Assembly (NCBI GenBank): GCA_951217055.1
Contig: OX578276.1
Coordinates: 119,854,979 to 119,918,978, forward strand
DNA length: 64,000 nucleotides
Source: Gerris lacustris
Taxonomy: Eukaryota; Arthropoda; Insecta; Hemiptera; Gerridae
Direction: 5' to 3'
Below, piece after piece: positions 47,452-59,700 of this stretch (the stretch's first letter is position 1; each line of letters begins with the position of its first letter). Under the pieces are notes generated by a model. That model had not been told where the DNA came from. It searched no databases and worked only from the letters and a program-made list of their open reading frames with translations. Made by a program: the position numbers and the translations under genes.

Positions 47452-49378
47452 TGATACTGTAATTTTTTACTAGCACCACAATAGTTAATATATAATGCTA
47501 TAAATTAATAGCCATAAAATAAATTTAAAAATAAATAACTTATTGACAATAATATAAAAAAAAAAAAAAAACATAACAAAAGTCTATAAATTTAATGTCT
47601 CAAAAAAATTATTTTTACATTGTCATTTAAGACAATTTCACAAAAAAAGAAAAGTCAGTCAAGTGATTATGTAAATTTATTTTAATATATATCATTTTAT
47701 AAATGTACACATTTATTTTATAGATAATTTTTTTCTCTCACTAAAACGTGGAATCAAGTCAGAATCTCTTAACAGTATATATAAATAAAAAAGTATTTTC
47801 AGCTGAATTTTTTACATTATTCTTCCTTTTTAAATATTTTTTAGATCAATTTATTATTCGTAATTATAAAAAACTCGTTATAGAACTAAAAATGTGGGTT
47901 TAATTTTAAAATTAATCATATAGTTAAAAAAAAGTGTACTAACACCCAAAATACATTTTTAAGCAATGTAAGTACTCAGATCTAATCTCACTCTTAAAAT
48001 ATTTTTCAGATTCTAATAAAATATTTTTTTTATTCTTATTTTATATAAAAAATTAAATATTTTATATAGTTTTTAAAAAAAGATAAAAGAAAAATTGACA
48101 AGTTTTAGAGGCATTCTTTGTTCCTATTTATGTTATTGTTCTTATCATGCAACCTATTCTTGTATGTTACTTGTATACATAGCTGGATACTGCCCAACCA
48201 GCAAATATCAGAAGAGCTTCGCTCTCTAGGTGCTACAAAAGAAATAATCCGTAAAAGTATCAGAAATTAGCTTGAAAAGAGAAATTTCAGGAGGAAGAGA
48301 TCGATAATATTGGAACCATCAAAGAGAATAAGAAGTCTGTCATTTAGAGCAAACAACCAAAAATGCAATAGGTTTGAATGTGAGTTAATCTTAATACAAC
48401 AAAAATACTTTATAGCCTTCAAATTTGATATTAGAATATGTCGTTCAACTAACTCTGCCTATAAATTAATAGGGGGAATGGGGTACCAAAGAAGTCATAC
48501 AATTTATTGTAGGACATGTAAAGCATGACAGGCATAGAATGTGAACTTTTTTCTTAACAAAGGTTAATTTACCCAAATTAATAAATCTACAAGGACTTTT
48601 TACAGCAAATAAAATTACTTGGAGCAATTAGTCATTTTATAATCTAAATAAACCTTAATAATTATCATATCTATTTTTTCAATTACATTTTGTCTGTTTT
48701 AAGTCATTACAGAACTGAGGCATTATAATATTTCAATGTCTCTGAAATTTGTCTCATTTCCATGGGAATACAGATATTTTGGTTTTAGGTTAGAGGTTTC
48801 AGCCAAATTGATAGTTCTTTCATAAATAACAATTATTATTCAGTATAATTCACACACACATATGTATTCTATATAACCTTGAGTAGCATTCTCAAAATCT
48901 AAGTCACAGTAGCTAACTATTAAAAAGTCTATTGAGCTTGAATTTAGTTTCTTCTCATAAAAAACTAAATTATCCAATAAGCACCAGAACAATTTTAAAA
49001 TGATACCAAAAGAGACATTCAACCCAAATTAATTTAGCTAGTTTTTTTCTTTTGACCACATGCATTAAATAAATTTATAAAATTATTGGTGTAAAAAGTT
49101 GTATAACTCGTTGCATTAAGTGATTTTGCCAAATCCAATTCAGTTTCCAGTTTTTAGAATGGTTTAGAATACACAATAAAATAACATTTAACTTTAAAAA
49201 AAAAAAAAAAAATTACACTTCTATTATGATTCTTAAAAAAAAAAAAAAAAAACCAACACAAACATAAACAAAGACCACATGATAAGATGTATAACTAAAA
49301 TGAAGGTTGACAACACTGAGCTGTTAGAATTCATCAAGGAGCCATAATATATACAACCCTCTACCATGTTGATTCCAC
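47452..49378. other. Downstream flank of Ugalt, AT-rich
   Basis: Probably holds the 3' UTR of the minus-strand transporter gene next to 49379. Two A-rich runs (49195-49212, 49236-49252) and otherwise no gene or element I can define. Confidence 0.45.
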
Positions 49379-52300
49379 TTAAACGTCTTCAGCATTTGAT
49401 CGAGGATTAGGACTGGGTTTAGGAGAATAACCGTAAAGAAATATTGAGAGAATTACGAGAAGAGCTCCTAGAAAGAAAGTAAAGGATATATGGAAATCAA
49501 AAAGATATATAGATGATATACAAGAAATAACAATGGCCAAAGACGTGGCAAAACCTTTGAGAATATTATCGGCATATTTGACTACTACAGCTACAATAAG
49601 ACCACCGCCTGCTTGAAGTAAAACCAAATACAGTATAAAGGCATCATATCCATAAAAGAAACCATGAGCACTTATTTTATCCTTATCTGATACAAAGCAA
49701 GTCATCAGTCCAAAAGGAACAGAAGCAAGGCTGAGCTGCACATTACGCATCCATATAGACACATCGGAACCTTTCAAAATCATCTCAAAATAGATACCAG
49801 CAAATCCTGATAATACACAAGCACCTAAGGCAGCTGAAAATCCTATCATTCTATTTTGATTCTCATTATTGGTTACTGAATCTGAACCAGATATTTGAAC
49901 AAGAGCAACACCTGCAACTAATACAACTAAAGCAAGCCACTGAGTACTTAACAATCGTTTTCTCAGTATAACTACAGCAAAAAGAGCTGTGGTCAAAATT
50001 TTCAGTTGGTATGACACTTGATAAGTAGCCGCATCTAAATGGGATGCAGACAAATACAGTAAATTATTCTGAATAATGTAAACAGCTGCAGGTACACACA
50101 CCTTTAATGTATCCATTGGCTGTTTAATGACAGTTCTGTAAAGGGTAGTGAGCCATTTCCTAATAGTTTTATGTTCAAGGTACACTAGAAATAAACTGAA
50201 AAAAAGTTTAACGAATTCTGACAATACAACAGCAGTGGAAGATATGAACATGGGTCCATCACGGGTCCTAGCATACCTCATACTCAAACCCAGGATAGCA
50301 TTCTGCAAGGTTAGAACAACCAGGCTGGTCACTTTCAAAACGTTGGCAGTCCTCATTGACGGTTTGGAAGCAAACTTTTCAGGGTTATTCGCCACCTGAA
50401 ACATAATATATATATAAATCCATTATTAATATACATAATTATAACATTTATTCTTCTTATTTTATATTACAACTATTATAATTTATACATAGAGCATTTT
50501 ATTTTGCATTAAAGTTGGTTTTGCAGAAAAAAAAACTCTTTACTATCAATTCTTCCTATGTTCAAAATAGCTTAAGTATTCCCTTATAACCCCCCCCCCC
50601 CCTTCGTAGCAGCGTAGCTTCTTTGTATTAGTCTAGTCAATAATTTTAGGAATTTAAATTTAATATCCTACAACTATCATTTTTTGACACAATGTTCTGG
50701 AGATAATAATAAAAAAGAATTAAAAAAGTATCATTTAGATGAAAAATGTGTAATTTTGATTCTTGTGAAACACTTTACATAATAGTTTCACAAAAAAACT
50801 TTGCATATAAAGGTTACAGCAAATGTAATTCTACTTATACAACTTTGAATTGCACTTATTCTCTCTAAAATGCACCAGTAAAAAGATATGATCAATCAAC
50901 TAAAAAAGTATCGGACTTAAGTCGGGTAGTGGTGTGGCATAGTGGGGAGTCAAAAACTTAAATTTAGAACCACGGAGCCAAACTTTATAACATAACAAAA
51001 ACTACTTGACCTTTTTTTAGGTAACATGTCTCTATTTCCTAGAATAAATGATAAGGTTAAATGTAAATGTGAGACAGAAGACTATTAAAACAGGAATACT
51101 AAAAAATATGGAAAATGAACCATTTAAGAAAAAATGTTTTTATTAACAAATTGTGAATCACTATGACTGATTTTCATAATAAAACCACACTAAGTTGTAT
51201 TATCGTTTAAAAAAATAGACTGTATGGCACATAGCTTCATCGCATCCTATCACGTACTTAATTGATTAAGAGCTTTTACAAGGCATTATTGTCTGGTTTT
51301 TTAAATTGTTTCCCCGGTGTTTTTAATCTGTCAAAATTGTTTTGATTTTTACATGCATTAAAGTATCAATTTAGCAAAAATTAATGAGCGCAGACAGTTC
51401 AAATAAATCTGGGACTATCTTTGGGTTACTTTCCATAAACTATAAAAGTTTCATACAAATCAGATAAGTACTCTTGAAGCTATAGGTGTAAAAAATGTAT
51501 GTTTGTGCCCATGTGGAAGAGAAACAAATGAGGGCAGAAGGTTGAAACTTATATGGGACCAACAATGAGCTAATTATAGGGTTGCCAGATTTCTAAATGT
51601 AAAAACCGGGACACCCCCCCCCCCCTCCCCCTCCGGGAAGAAATTTTGAAAATATGACCTCTCAAACAGTGGCTTTTATGCATTTCTGAGGTGACATTTT
51701 ATTTTAATACTTTGTCATTTGTCATAAAAGTAAACTTATGGTGTAGTTCGTAAAATAAATAAAAAACCAATAAAACAAAGAAAAAGAAAAATTAACAAAA
51801 AAAAAGGTACCATTCTGAACTAAAACTAAATAAACTTCGCTTCCAAGTGACAACTTTGTTTTAACACCATATTCGTTACAAAATTTTAATGTTACTATTG
51901 TATTGAGAAAAATTAAATACATACAACAGCTTTTATTAAACAGTCAAAAACTTAATAAGTAGAAAAATAATTTCGATATTTATTAATTTTTATTATGATA
52001 TCAATGATAATGTTCTAATATTTTAATTTACAAAAACATTCGCTAGATCTTTTTTCCAATAAAAAGGCGAGCAAAACTGATATATAAATAAATAAAACGT
52101 AAAAAAAATTGGTAGATACATCTGCACTATTTGGCTTACAACTATCGGTTCGACTCTGCACTAAAATAAAATTGTTAAATTTGTGATTGTTCAATTTACT
52201 TACGGCTTATTTTAAGCTATTCCTTTATTTAAATGTGGAATACTTCTATAGATTTTTCCGTACGCTTCTTTATCTTACAGTTTCAATATAATATATGGAT

Positions 52301-53393
52301 CCTCAAAACAGTACAATATCGGTATCATATAAAAAAATCTTAGATTTATAAAATACTTCTATCTATAAAACTATTGTACCTTTGCTTTCTAAAACTACGC
52401 ATTTATGAATTATTTTATAACATAAATGATCAGCTTTTTCTTGTACCAAAATTATTATTATATTACGTCTTCAGTAAAAACCGGGACATTTTGGCGTCCC
52501 GAAAAGTGTCTTCAGGACACCGGGACTTTGAGTCCAAAACCGGGACAATCCCGGAACACCGGGACGTCTGGAAACCCTAGCTAATTATGACCTACCATAC
52601 AAATTTCATTAAAATCGGGCGTGTAGTTTTTAAGATATGTATGTATGACAGACACAGAACCAAAAATGTTCCCTTTCTTGGAATTTTTGATATCGTAGAC
52701 ATAAAATATTTTGATCTTCAGAACAATCACATAGCTCCCGTTACGTTCGGTAAGCTCTGAAGCAATATATTTTTTTGAGATACACAACTTTTGCATAAGT
52801 ACACTATAGGAAGCTAGACTAATTAAATCTCATAGTTTATTGTAAGTCTATGATGGGAAACTGTCATGGCAAACATCCAACAAGAACATTCTTTTTATGT
52901 CATATAGTATGAATAGTAGTCATTGCTATGAATAGAGGGATCTAATATAGGGTTTTAAGAACGTTATTCTAAGAACAAGGGGGTGTCCAGGCTACCTTCT
53001 TAGCTACATTATACTTCTAGCAACCATCTCCAATCTCTAGTAAATAAATCCAAGTATATACACATCCATCAGCAGAACTTTAAAGCACTAACAATAATTG
53101 AAACCCCATAAGTGGCCTGGAACATAGCCTACCATCATCAATTATAAAAAAAATTAAAATGGTAGGCAAATGTAGTAGAGAATAATGTATCTATGAAAAA
53201 GAGGCCATCTAAGAGCTTTTCATTAGATATTTCAAAACTCAGGGGGTCAGAAATTCTAACATATAATATTTATTTATTTGGAAATAATGTCAATCACAAG
53301 CGGGTACAAATGTTATGTAGTACACTAGAGTTAAAATAAGTGACTTACCTCCGCAGGGATTCCACCACTTGTGTGATTTCTGAAGTGGGCCAT
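49379..53393 (-). CDS. Ugalt: UDP-galactose transporter (SLC35A2/Ugalt type)
   Basis: Minus-strand coding exons 53393-53349 (MAHFRNHTSGGIPAE) and 50395-49379, joined in phase 0 across a donor GTAAGT and acceptor TTTCAG, giving 353 residues. It is a nucleotide-sugar transporter of the Golgi membrane exchanging UDP-galactose for UMP. Hydrophobic segments along the chain fit the ten membrane spans of the SLC35A family. Diagnostic blocks: TLQNAILGLSMRYARTR (residues ~44-60), DAATYQVSYQLKILTTA (~136-152), SGFAGIYFE (~211-219) and VKYADNILKGFATSL (~287-301), followed by FLYGYSPKP. The match is closest to insect Ugalt; vertebrate A3-type transporters share some blocks, so UDP-GlcNAc may also be carried. 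The 2.95-kb intron contains a hAT copy. The gene appears intact and lies divergently from the ECHDC3 gene. Confidence 0.95.
51577..52579. mobile_element. Non-autonomous hAT, copy 2 (in the Ugalt intron)
   Basis: 1003 bp with ends TAGGGTTGCCAG and CTGGAAACCCTA and an exact 8-bp duplication GCTAATTA (51569-51576, 52580-52587). It shares its outer parts with copy 1 (GGATCCTCAA, GGTATCATATAAAA, TTCAGGACACCGGGAC) but has a longer middle. It split a dispersed repeat of family B. Confidence 0.92.
52588..52800 (-). repeat. Dispersed repeat family B, copy split by the hAT
   Basis: ATTTCATTAAAATCGGGCGT, then ACAGACACAGAACCAAAAATG and TTCGGTAAGCTC; matches 55880-56220. Its left part lies before 51569. 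Confidence 0.6.
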
Positions 53394-55283
53394 ATCTTCA
53401 AGTACACAACTACATGTGACCAGTCCTTAGAAGAGTGCTGTAAAGTATATTTTTTTTTAAAAAAAATAATTAGTTAGCAATGAAAACTAATTATTTCCAG
53501 GCGAATCAGAAAAGGTAAGACCTATTTTTACAAAGCCGATAACTCAAACACATAATAAAATAAAGTTAATAACTATGTAATTCAAGGTCACAAAAAAATT
53601 ACTTTTCTTGATAATAAGTTCAGGTTTCTCAAGTCTTATTATACGAATAAATAAATGCTTTAAAATAAACTTACAATAATATTTAAAAACTTTGAATTTA
53701 CGTCAACTTTGCAAAGTACAAAAAAAACTAGAAAAAGAAGTTTAAAGTAATATGGCAACACTGGCTGCCGACTGTAACGATAAGAAAAAACGAAAAAGAA
53801 GAGGAATTATCAACTATCATCACAACATTGCCTAATTTCTCTTCATTCTTATCATCATCAGATCTTTATAAAAATTAAATTTTCACTTTCGACTGTCCCA
53901 TTGTCCAATTAATTTATAATTATGTATTTGATAAAATTATGTAAATAAATAAATTCAACCACATTTGACCGTTTGAGTAGTTTCGTTAAAGAAAGTATTT
54001 TATTATTTTATTAAACTTGTTTGGGCTTGTATGTTATAATGTATAGTGGATAATTTTCATTCTTTTAGTTTTATTAAAGATTTGCGTTAAAGCTTAAAAT
54101 AAAAAGGGCTTCCTTTATTTAAGTATAATTTTCTGTATTTAATAAGTTTTAGTTTTATTTATAACCATTTACTTAATTCAACAAGAAAAATTAAAATTTG
54201 TCTTTCTCTTTTTCTTTTTTTAATAGATAATATTTTTGAAAAGGTGTTATCTATCATTAATCTTTTTGTCTTGGGACTTCTTCGCAGATCTTATGAAGTT
54301 TTTCAAGACCCGAAAGTGATATTATTTGCTGTATAGAGGAAGCCTGTACATTTTCTTACGAAGAAGTTGAAGAAATAATTTATAATGATTACTCCACGCA
54401 TCAGCATTAAAAATGTATTTTAAAAGCTATTACTAGTATTGTTATCATGTTATTTTTTAGTTGTAAGAGAGGTGTATGTCTTTGATAAGTAACGTGAAAA
54501 CTCTGATGGTATTTGTTTAAATGGTGCATCAGCCAAGGGGCTTTTACAACTACATGTACCTATATGTAACTAGCCTTCACACCGTGCTCTATGTGGGGCT
54601 CATGCTAGAATAGTGGCTATGTTTCCTATTATCATGTAGGCCAAGGGCCGAGCGATTTTGAAGCTTTTCAACTGTTTCATTTCCAAAGCCTTCTGGAATA
54701 GAACATATTTTATTCCTATAAGAGTAAAATACCCTCCAAATCCAAACCGCAATTATGGGGCTATTTATCACATGCAATAATTCCTATATTTTAATATTAT
54801 ACATGATAAATAATAACAATTTTTGGCTAAAGTAAATTGTACGGTGTCATCAATTTTTTTTTTTTTTGTACTTCGATTTGGACCTCTACCTGGTCCATAT
54901 GCAGCAGGGTTGTTTTTCTTCAGGAAATGAGTGGAGCACTGCGGAGCAGCCGTTGAAAATTCTAGGGCTAAAAAAATGTTTGTACTTTGATTCTGTAAAC
55001 AGCACTGAACAATTCATGTTTAACCAATTTGTTTTATCAAACTTAAATTTAATCTCACAATAATCTTATATTGTTGCGTATAAAAATACTAGACACCTAA
55101 GTATTCTTAATCTAAGCCTCAACAGCTTTCATATAATGAGTAAAAAAACACTTGTAAATGTAATCAAATTAGTTCAACATGAATTATTTTTTAAAGAAAA
55201 ACTCCTAAAAAAGTAAACAGTATACTATGACTATATTACTAGTGCAAACTTGAACAAAGCAAGTGATAAAAAATTGTATTATT

Positions 55284-55868
55284 AAAAATAGACTGCCAAT
55301 TAGTGTGGCACATAGCTTCCTCGCATCCTATCATGTACTTTATTGTTATATTAACATTAAAATTATTGTTATATTACTGTATTGTTATATTGTTTATTGT
55401 GTAAAAATTATTAATAGTTTTAGCGATCTTTAACACTTCATAGCGGTGTCGCTGTTGGTTTTACTAAAAAAATTGTAATTGAAAAAAATGTTTGTCTCAT
55501 AGAATAGATGAAGTTAGATTGAAGAAGCCACCTTTTCAAATTTGTCCCCTTCCGAACCAGAAACAGATGTCTCTACTGATCAGGGGCGGATCCACGGGGG
55601 GGGGGGGGGGGGGGGGGGGGGGGAGGGAGAGGGTATTTCCCCTCCAAAAATACAACAAAATTACGAAATAGACTGCCAATTAGTGTGGCACATAGCTTCC
55701 TCGCATCCTATCATGTACTATAACAATTATTGTTATATCACTTTATTTTAATATTTAAAACTATTAATAGTTTTAGCAATCTTTAACACTTCATAGCGGT
55801 GTCGCTTTTGGTTTTACTAAAAAATTGTATTTGAAAAAAATGTTTGTCTCATTGAATAGATGAAGTTA
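55284..55868 (+). repeat. Direct repeat pair (~210 bp) around a poly(G) run
   Basis: About 55284-55505 and 55664-55868 share AGACTGCCAATTAGTGTGGC, CTTCATAGCGGTGTCGCT and ATGTTTGTCTCAT. Between them lies CAGGGGCGGATCCACG, a hAT-like end, followed by about 28 G (55596-55623). A third fragment of the unit is near 51215. Confidence 0.75.
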
Positions 55869-55879
55869 GATTTTTTCCC

Positions 55880-56220
55880 CGACCTAAAATTCCAATTTTA
55901 AATTTAAAGTTCACGTTTACGCGAGCGTTGCTTGCGGATGGATAACATTGTCCAACGAACTCGTCCTGGGCATTGGTAAAATAAACATGTCTACTAAATT
56001 TCATCAAAAACGGTCGACATTTACTCAAGTTATCGTCGCACGTTTCATAGTTCGCGGACACACAGACCGACAGACAGACAGACACGAGACCAAAAATGTT
56101 CCCTGATGTCTGAAACGGATTTCTGTCTTAGAATTTTTCAAATCGGAGGCATACAAGTTTTTCGTTCTCAAAAGTGAACACAATGCTTCCGTTACCTTCG
56201 GTAAGCTCGGAAGCAAAATA
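55880..56220 (+). repeat. Dispersed repeat family B, longest copy
   Basis: Contains ATTTCATCAAAAACGGTCGA, a GACAGACAGACAGAC run, CGAGACCAAAAATGTTCCCT and TACCTTCGGTAAGCTCGGAA. Resembles 3' parts of SINE/RTE-type elements common in insects; no internal promoter box identified. Confidence 0.6.
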
Positions 56221-56756
56221 TTATTGCTTTAATGTAAATAATCAATAACCATGATTGTTATATGAAAATTTTCAAATTTTAACTTTTATTTAATAACTTT
56301 AGATGTTTTTAATATTTTTCGATGAAACCAAGCCTACATATGTTAGCGCACACCCCTGCATAAAAATTAATTGAATTTGTTTGGCAAGTTTTGCATCTAT
56401 AAAGTCATGGTGGCAACAGACAGACAAACTTGAAAAAAGTTAAGGATGGATTTGGTTTTAAAACGTATGATATAAAAAGTTTTCCAATCCTGATCAATGT
56501 ACTGGCGAAGCTTTATTTTATACCGATATATGGATGACATGGGGTTGGTGTTTCGCTCCATAAACTGTATACATGGAATACAGTTCATGGACGCCACTTC
56601 ACTCATGTAGCTATTACTAGTTCAATTAGTTCTTGAACTAGTTTAGTGCTTTTTTAACTTCCTTTTTCCTTTTTACCTGCTTTATGAATAAATACCATTA
56701 AATTTCAATTGATATTATTAACTGCAGTGATACTTACCTCTGTATTGTTATTTTAG

Positions 56757-59700
56757 ATCCTTGGAATTAAAAGAGTAGCTGGCTTTCTTTATGAAAGTAC
56801 TAGAAATACTCATGATTTAATTAAAATATCTGATGATTCTGGAGTGAGGAGGATCACACTTTCAGATACAAAAACCAGGTTTGTCTACAAAAATATATTT
56901 CAATTATTTTATAGATAAATGCCTATTTACTTGCTTTTATCAATAAAAAAGAAAACTTGCAGCAACATTTGTGTTTGGTGATGTTGCAGGAACTCCCTCT
57001 CAATGGCTATGGTAGAATCTCTACTTACTGCAGTAAATGAAAAGAAAGACGATACATCTCTAAGGTGTATCGTATTTGATGCAGAAGGAAAAGTTTTTTC
57101 TGCAGGGCACAATCTCAAAGAACTAGTATGTAAAATTGTATGGTTTTCATATTTGTTTTTTTAACTCTTCACCCATTCAACGCATTATCCAATTCTGACG
57201 GAATAAAATATACCACATGAGATTACACGATCTAATAGTTATTTAAAAAAAAAAAAAATATTGTTAGGATCCTCTGTGGCCTTTCGGAGCCTTCTCGGAT
57301 TCTACTCGAGGCACTAGGAAAAGAGCTGCGGAGTGCCTAAAGGGTGGGCATGGCTCCACAGCGTATCCAATCTCAGGCTTAAGGTTGGATTACACTATAT
57401 GGACTATTAGATGGCACTCAAAATTCATTTAATGGATTTAAATGGGAGCTTTCATTCTATGAGGCGCTGAACGGTCACGTCCCATTCAATTCCTCCTCTA
57501 GAATATTTTGACCATGATTTGACTGCAGGCTTTTTTTGACTCTCCGTTGACAGAATGAACAATGTGAACAGGCACCACAGTCACACTGTAGTCAACCTAC
57601 TCAGAACTAGGCCTAGGGTCCCAGTTAAATTTAATCCATAAAATGTATTTAATTAAAGTGATATTCAACGGCTATACACCCAAGACAATGAATTGATCGT
57701 TTCTGACAAAGTAAAACAACCTTTAGATTATCTCTTAAATTTTGTCAACGATAAGAGCTTCCTGAAAAAACAATGAGATTTGTAAAGAGTGAAGTTATTG
57801 CTACCTCAGGGAAATTTCTTTTACTTATATCGATGAATATTTGCATTTCATAATTATTTAATTAATAAATCAATAAATAATGAACAAATAATATTGCATT
57901 TCATCTCTATTCCTGAATGGGTTCTACTGCTTGAAAAGCAACCATAGCATTTTTACACGGTCTGGTCCTATTCCTGGCAATGGCTTAATACTCTACACTT
58001 GTAGAGGTAATTAATGAGATATTGTATACACTGTATTTTTACTGAATAAATAAAACACAATTCTAAAGATAAATCAGTATTTTGGCTGACTACAATAATT
58101 ATACAACTTGTATCATTTTATAAATGTGTGTTCGATTTATTGAGTAAAAGTTCAATGATATTATCTAAATACCACAAAATCTTTGTCAAAACTATCAAGT
58201 AATTAATGAGTTATTGATTACATAAGAAGTTCCTTTAAGACTTTTCATACAACCAAGGAACCAGTTTTATTACTCTAGGATTTCTTATTCATCCTTATTT
58301 CTTACTACCCTCTTCTATTTACCTAAAATTTTGATACAATGTTACCCAACTAGAAACATTTTAAAAACAAATATACACTGACAAATCTCTACTTATTTAC
58401 TAGATCGATTCCACAACTTATTCTTAAGTTGGATTCACCCTCTATCTTCCTTTATTTGTTTTCTTTTGTAATGTAGGCCGAAAATAACAAAAAAAGGCTG
58501 ATTTTATTTTAACTTATTGTAATTTACAAAGAAATATAATGCAAAATTAACAAAATATGAGCACTTATTATATTTATTTTCTTAACATTTGGGTAACCTC
58601 AAAAGCATAGCTTGGGTGCAGCATCAGTGATCTTATTACATAATTATTTTAATTACTTCATCTCCATTTTAACTTGCAAGTTAATAAAGTCTATTTGTAA
58701 TATCATATGAACAAAATATAAACCTATAAATAATACAATAAATGCATAAACGAACAAGTATTGATTTATTTATTTATTTTTTTATTTATTTTTTATTTAT
58801 TTTTTTTATTGTACGAATAAAAAAACCTAGTAGTTAGAATAGATAAGGAACATAACTGTAGAGAACAAAGTATAAAATAACAATAGGTTAAACAGATAAA
58901 ATGTGAGAAAGGTAACAAAAAATTTTCTTATTGATGGCAGATGAGGTGTAGAAATAAAAACAGTAGGACACTAATTCATATTCGGCTTTTTATAAAACCT
59001 AAGGGATTGTAGAGGGAGTCTAGAGTTATCAGGATAATTTTTTTTATAAATAGTAAAATAATTTAATATACCACATGTTATAGTAAATAAATTAAAATTG
59101 ACATTACAGTAGCAGATAAGTAAATAAATTGTGTCTAGTAGCAGATAAACAAAGACATCTTCGTTGTTGAAGTATCTGAAATTAAATTTTCTTTTCAAAT
59201 TTTACCACACAAAATTTCTCCATCTAAATTTGAAAATTTATTGTTTTATCGGCTAATGGAAACAATTTTGCCAAATTAATGACTGATTATTGTATTGTCA
59301 TCTGGAAATGGCTCTCTGCTGAATTTCAGAGAAATTGCTGATTTTGAAGTTGGTCAAATATAGATTACAAGATTTTTCCCTGACAGAAAAGTAAAAATTT
59401 TAAGTCGTGTAATAATTGATGCGTCAAAAATATTTGTGGTGATAGCTTTGAGAAGGGACGTATTATATAATTACAATTAAGGTTGTTGGAGGAAAATTGG
59501 TCCAGTATAACCGGAGATAGAGGGTAGCGAAGAAGTATATATTGTAGGTCCGAATATTTGTAAGTCGAGGTTTGTCTATATATATTTTTGAGTACTCAGT
59601 TCTCCTTTAAGTACTCAGTTCTTAGCTATTATTATTTTTATTTTTTTTTCCAGGTAAGCGTGGAGGGTAAGGAGGTGTTCAAAAAGTGTTCAGAGTTGAT

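Larger units (their letters stand above)
53394..56756. other. Divergent intergenic region between Ugalt and ECHDC3
   Basis: Should contain the 5' UTR and promoter of Ugalt (just right of 53393) and the start of the ECHDC3 gene. A possible ECHDC3 start exon is 54476-54508 (MSLISNVKTLM, phase 0, weak donor GTATTT). Two direct repeats, a poly(G) run and a family-B repeat fill 55280-56220. Confidence 0.4.

Noticed and set aside
59588..59653. Start of ECHDC3 at the ATG-like codon near 59588
   Set aside because: The frame left of 59654 is polypyrimidine intron sequence; the acceptor at 59653 and the upstream exons with conserved SAGHNLKEL show the gene begins earlier.
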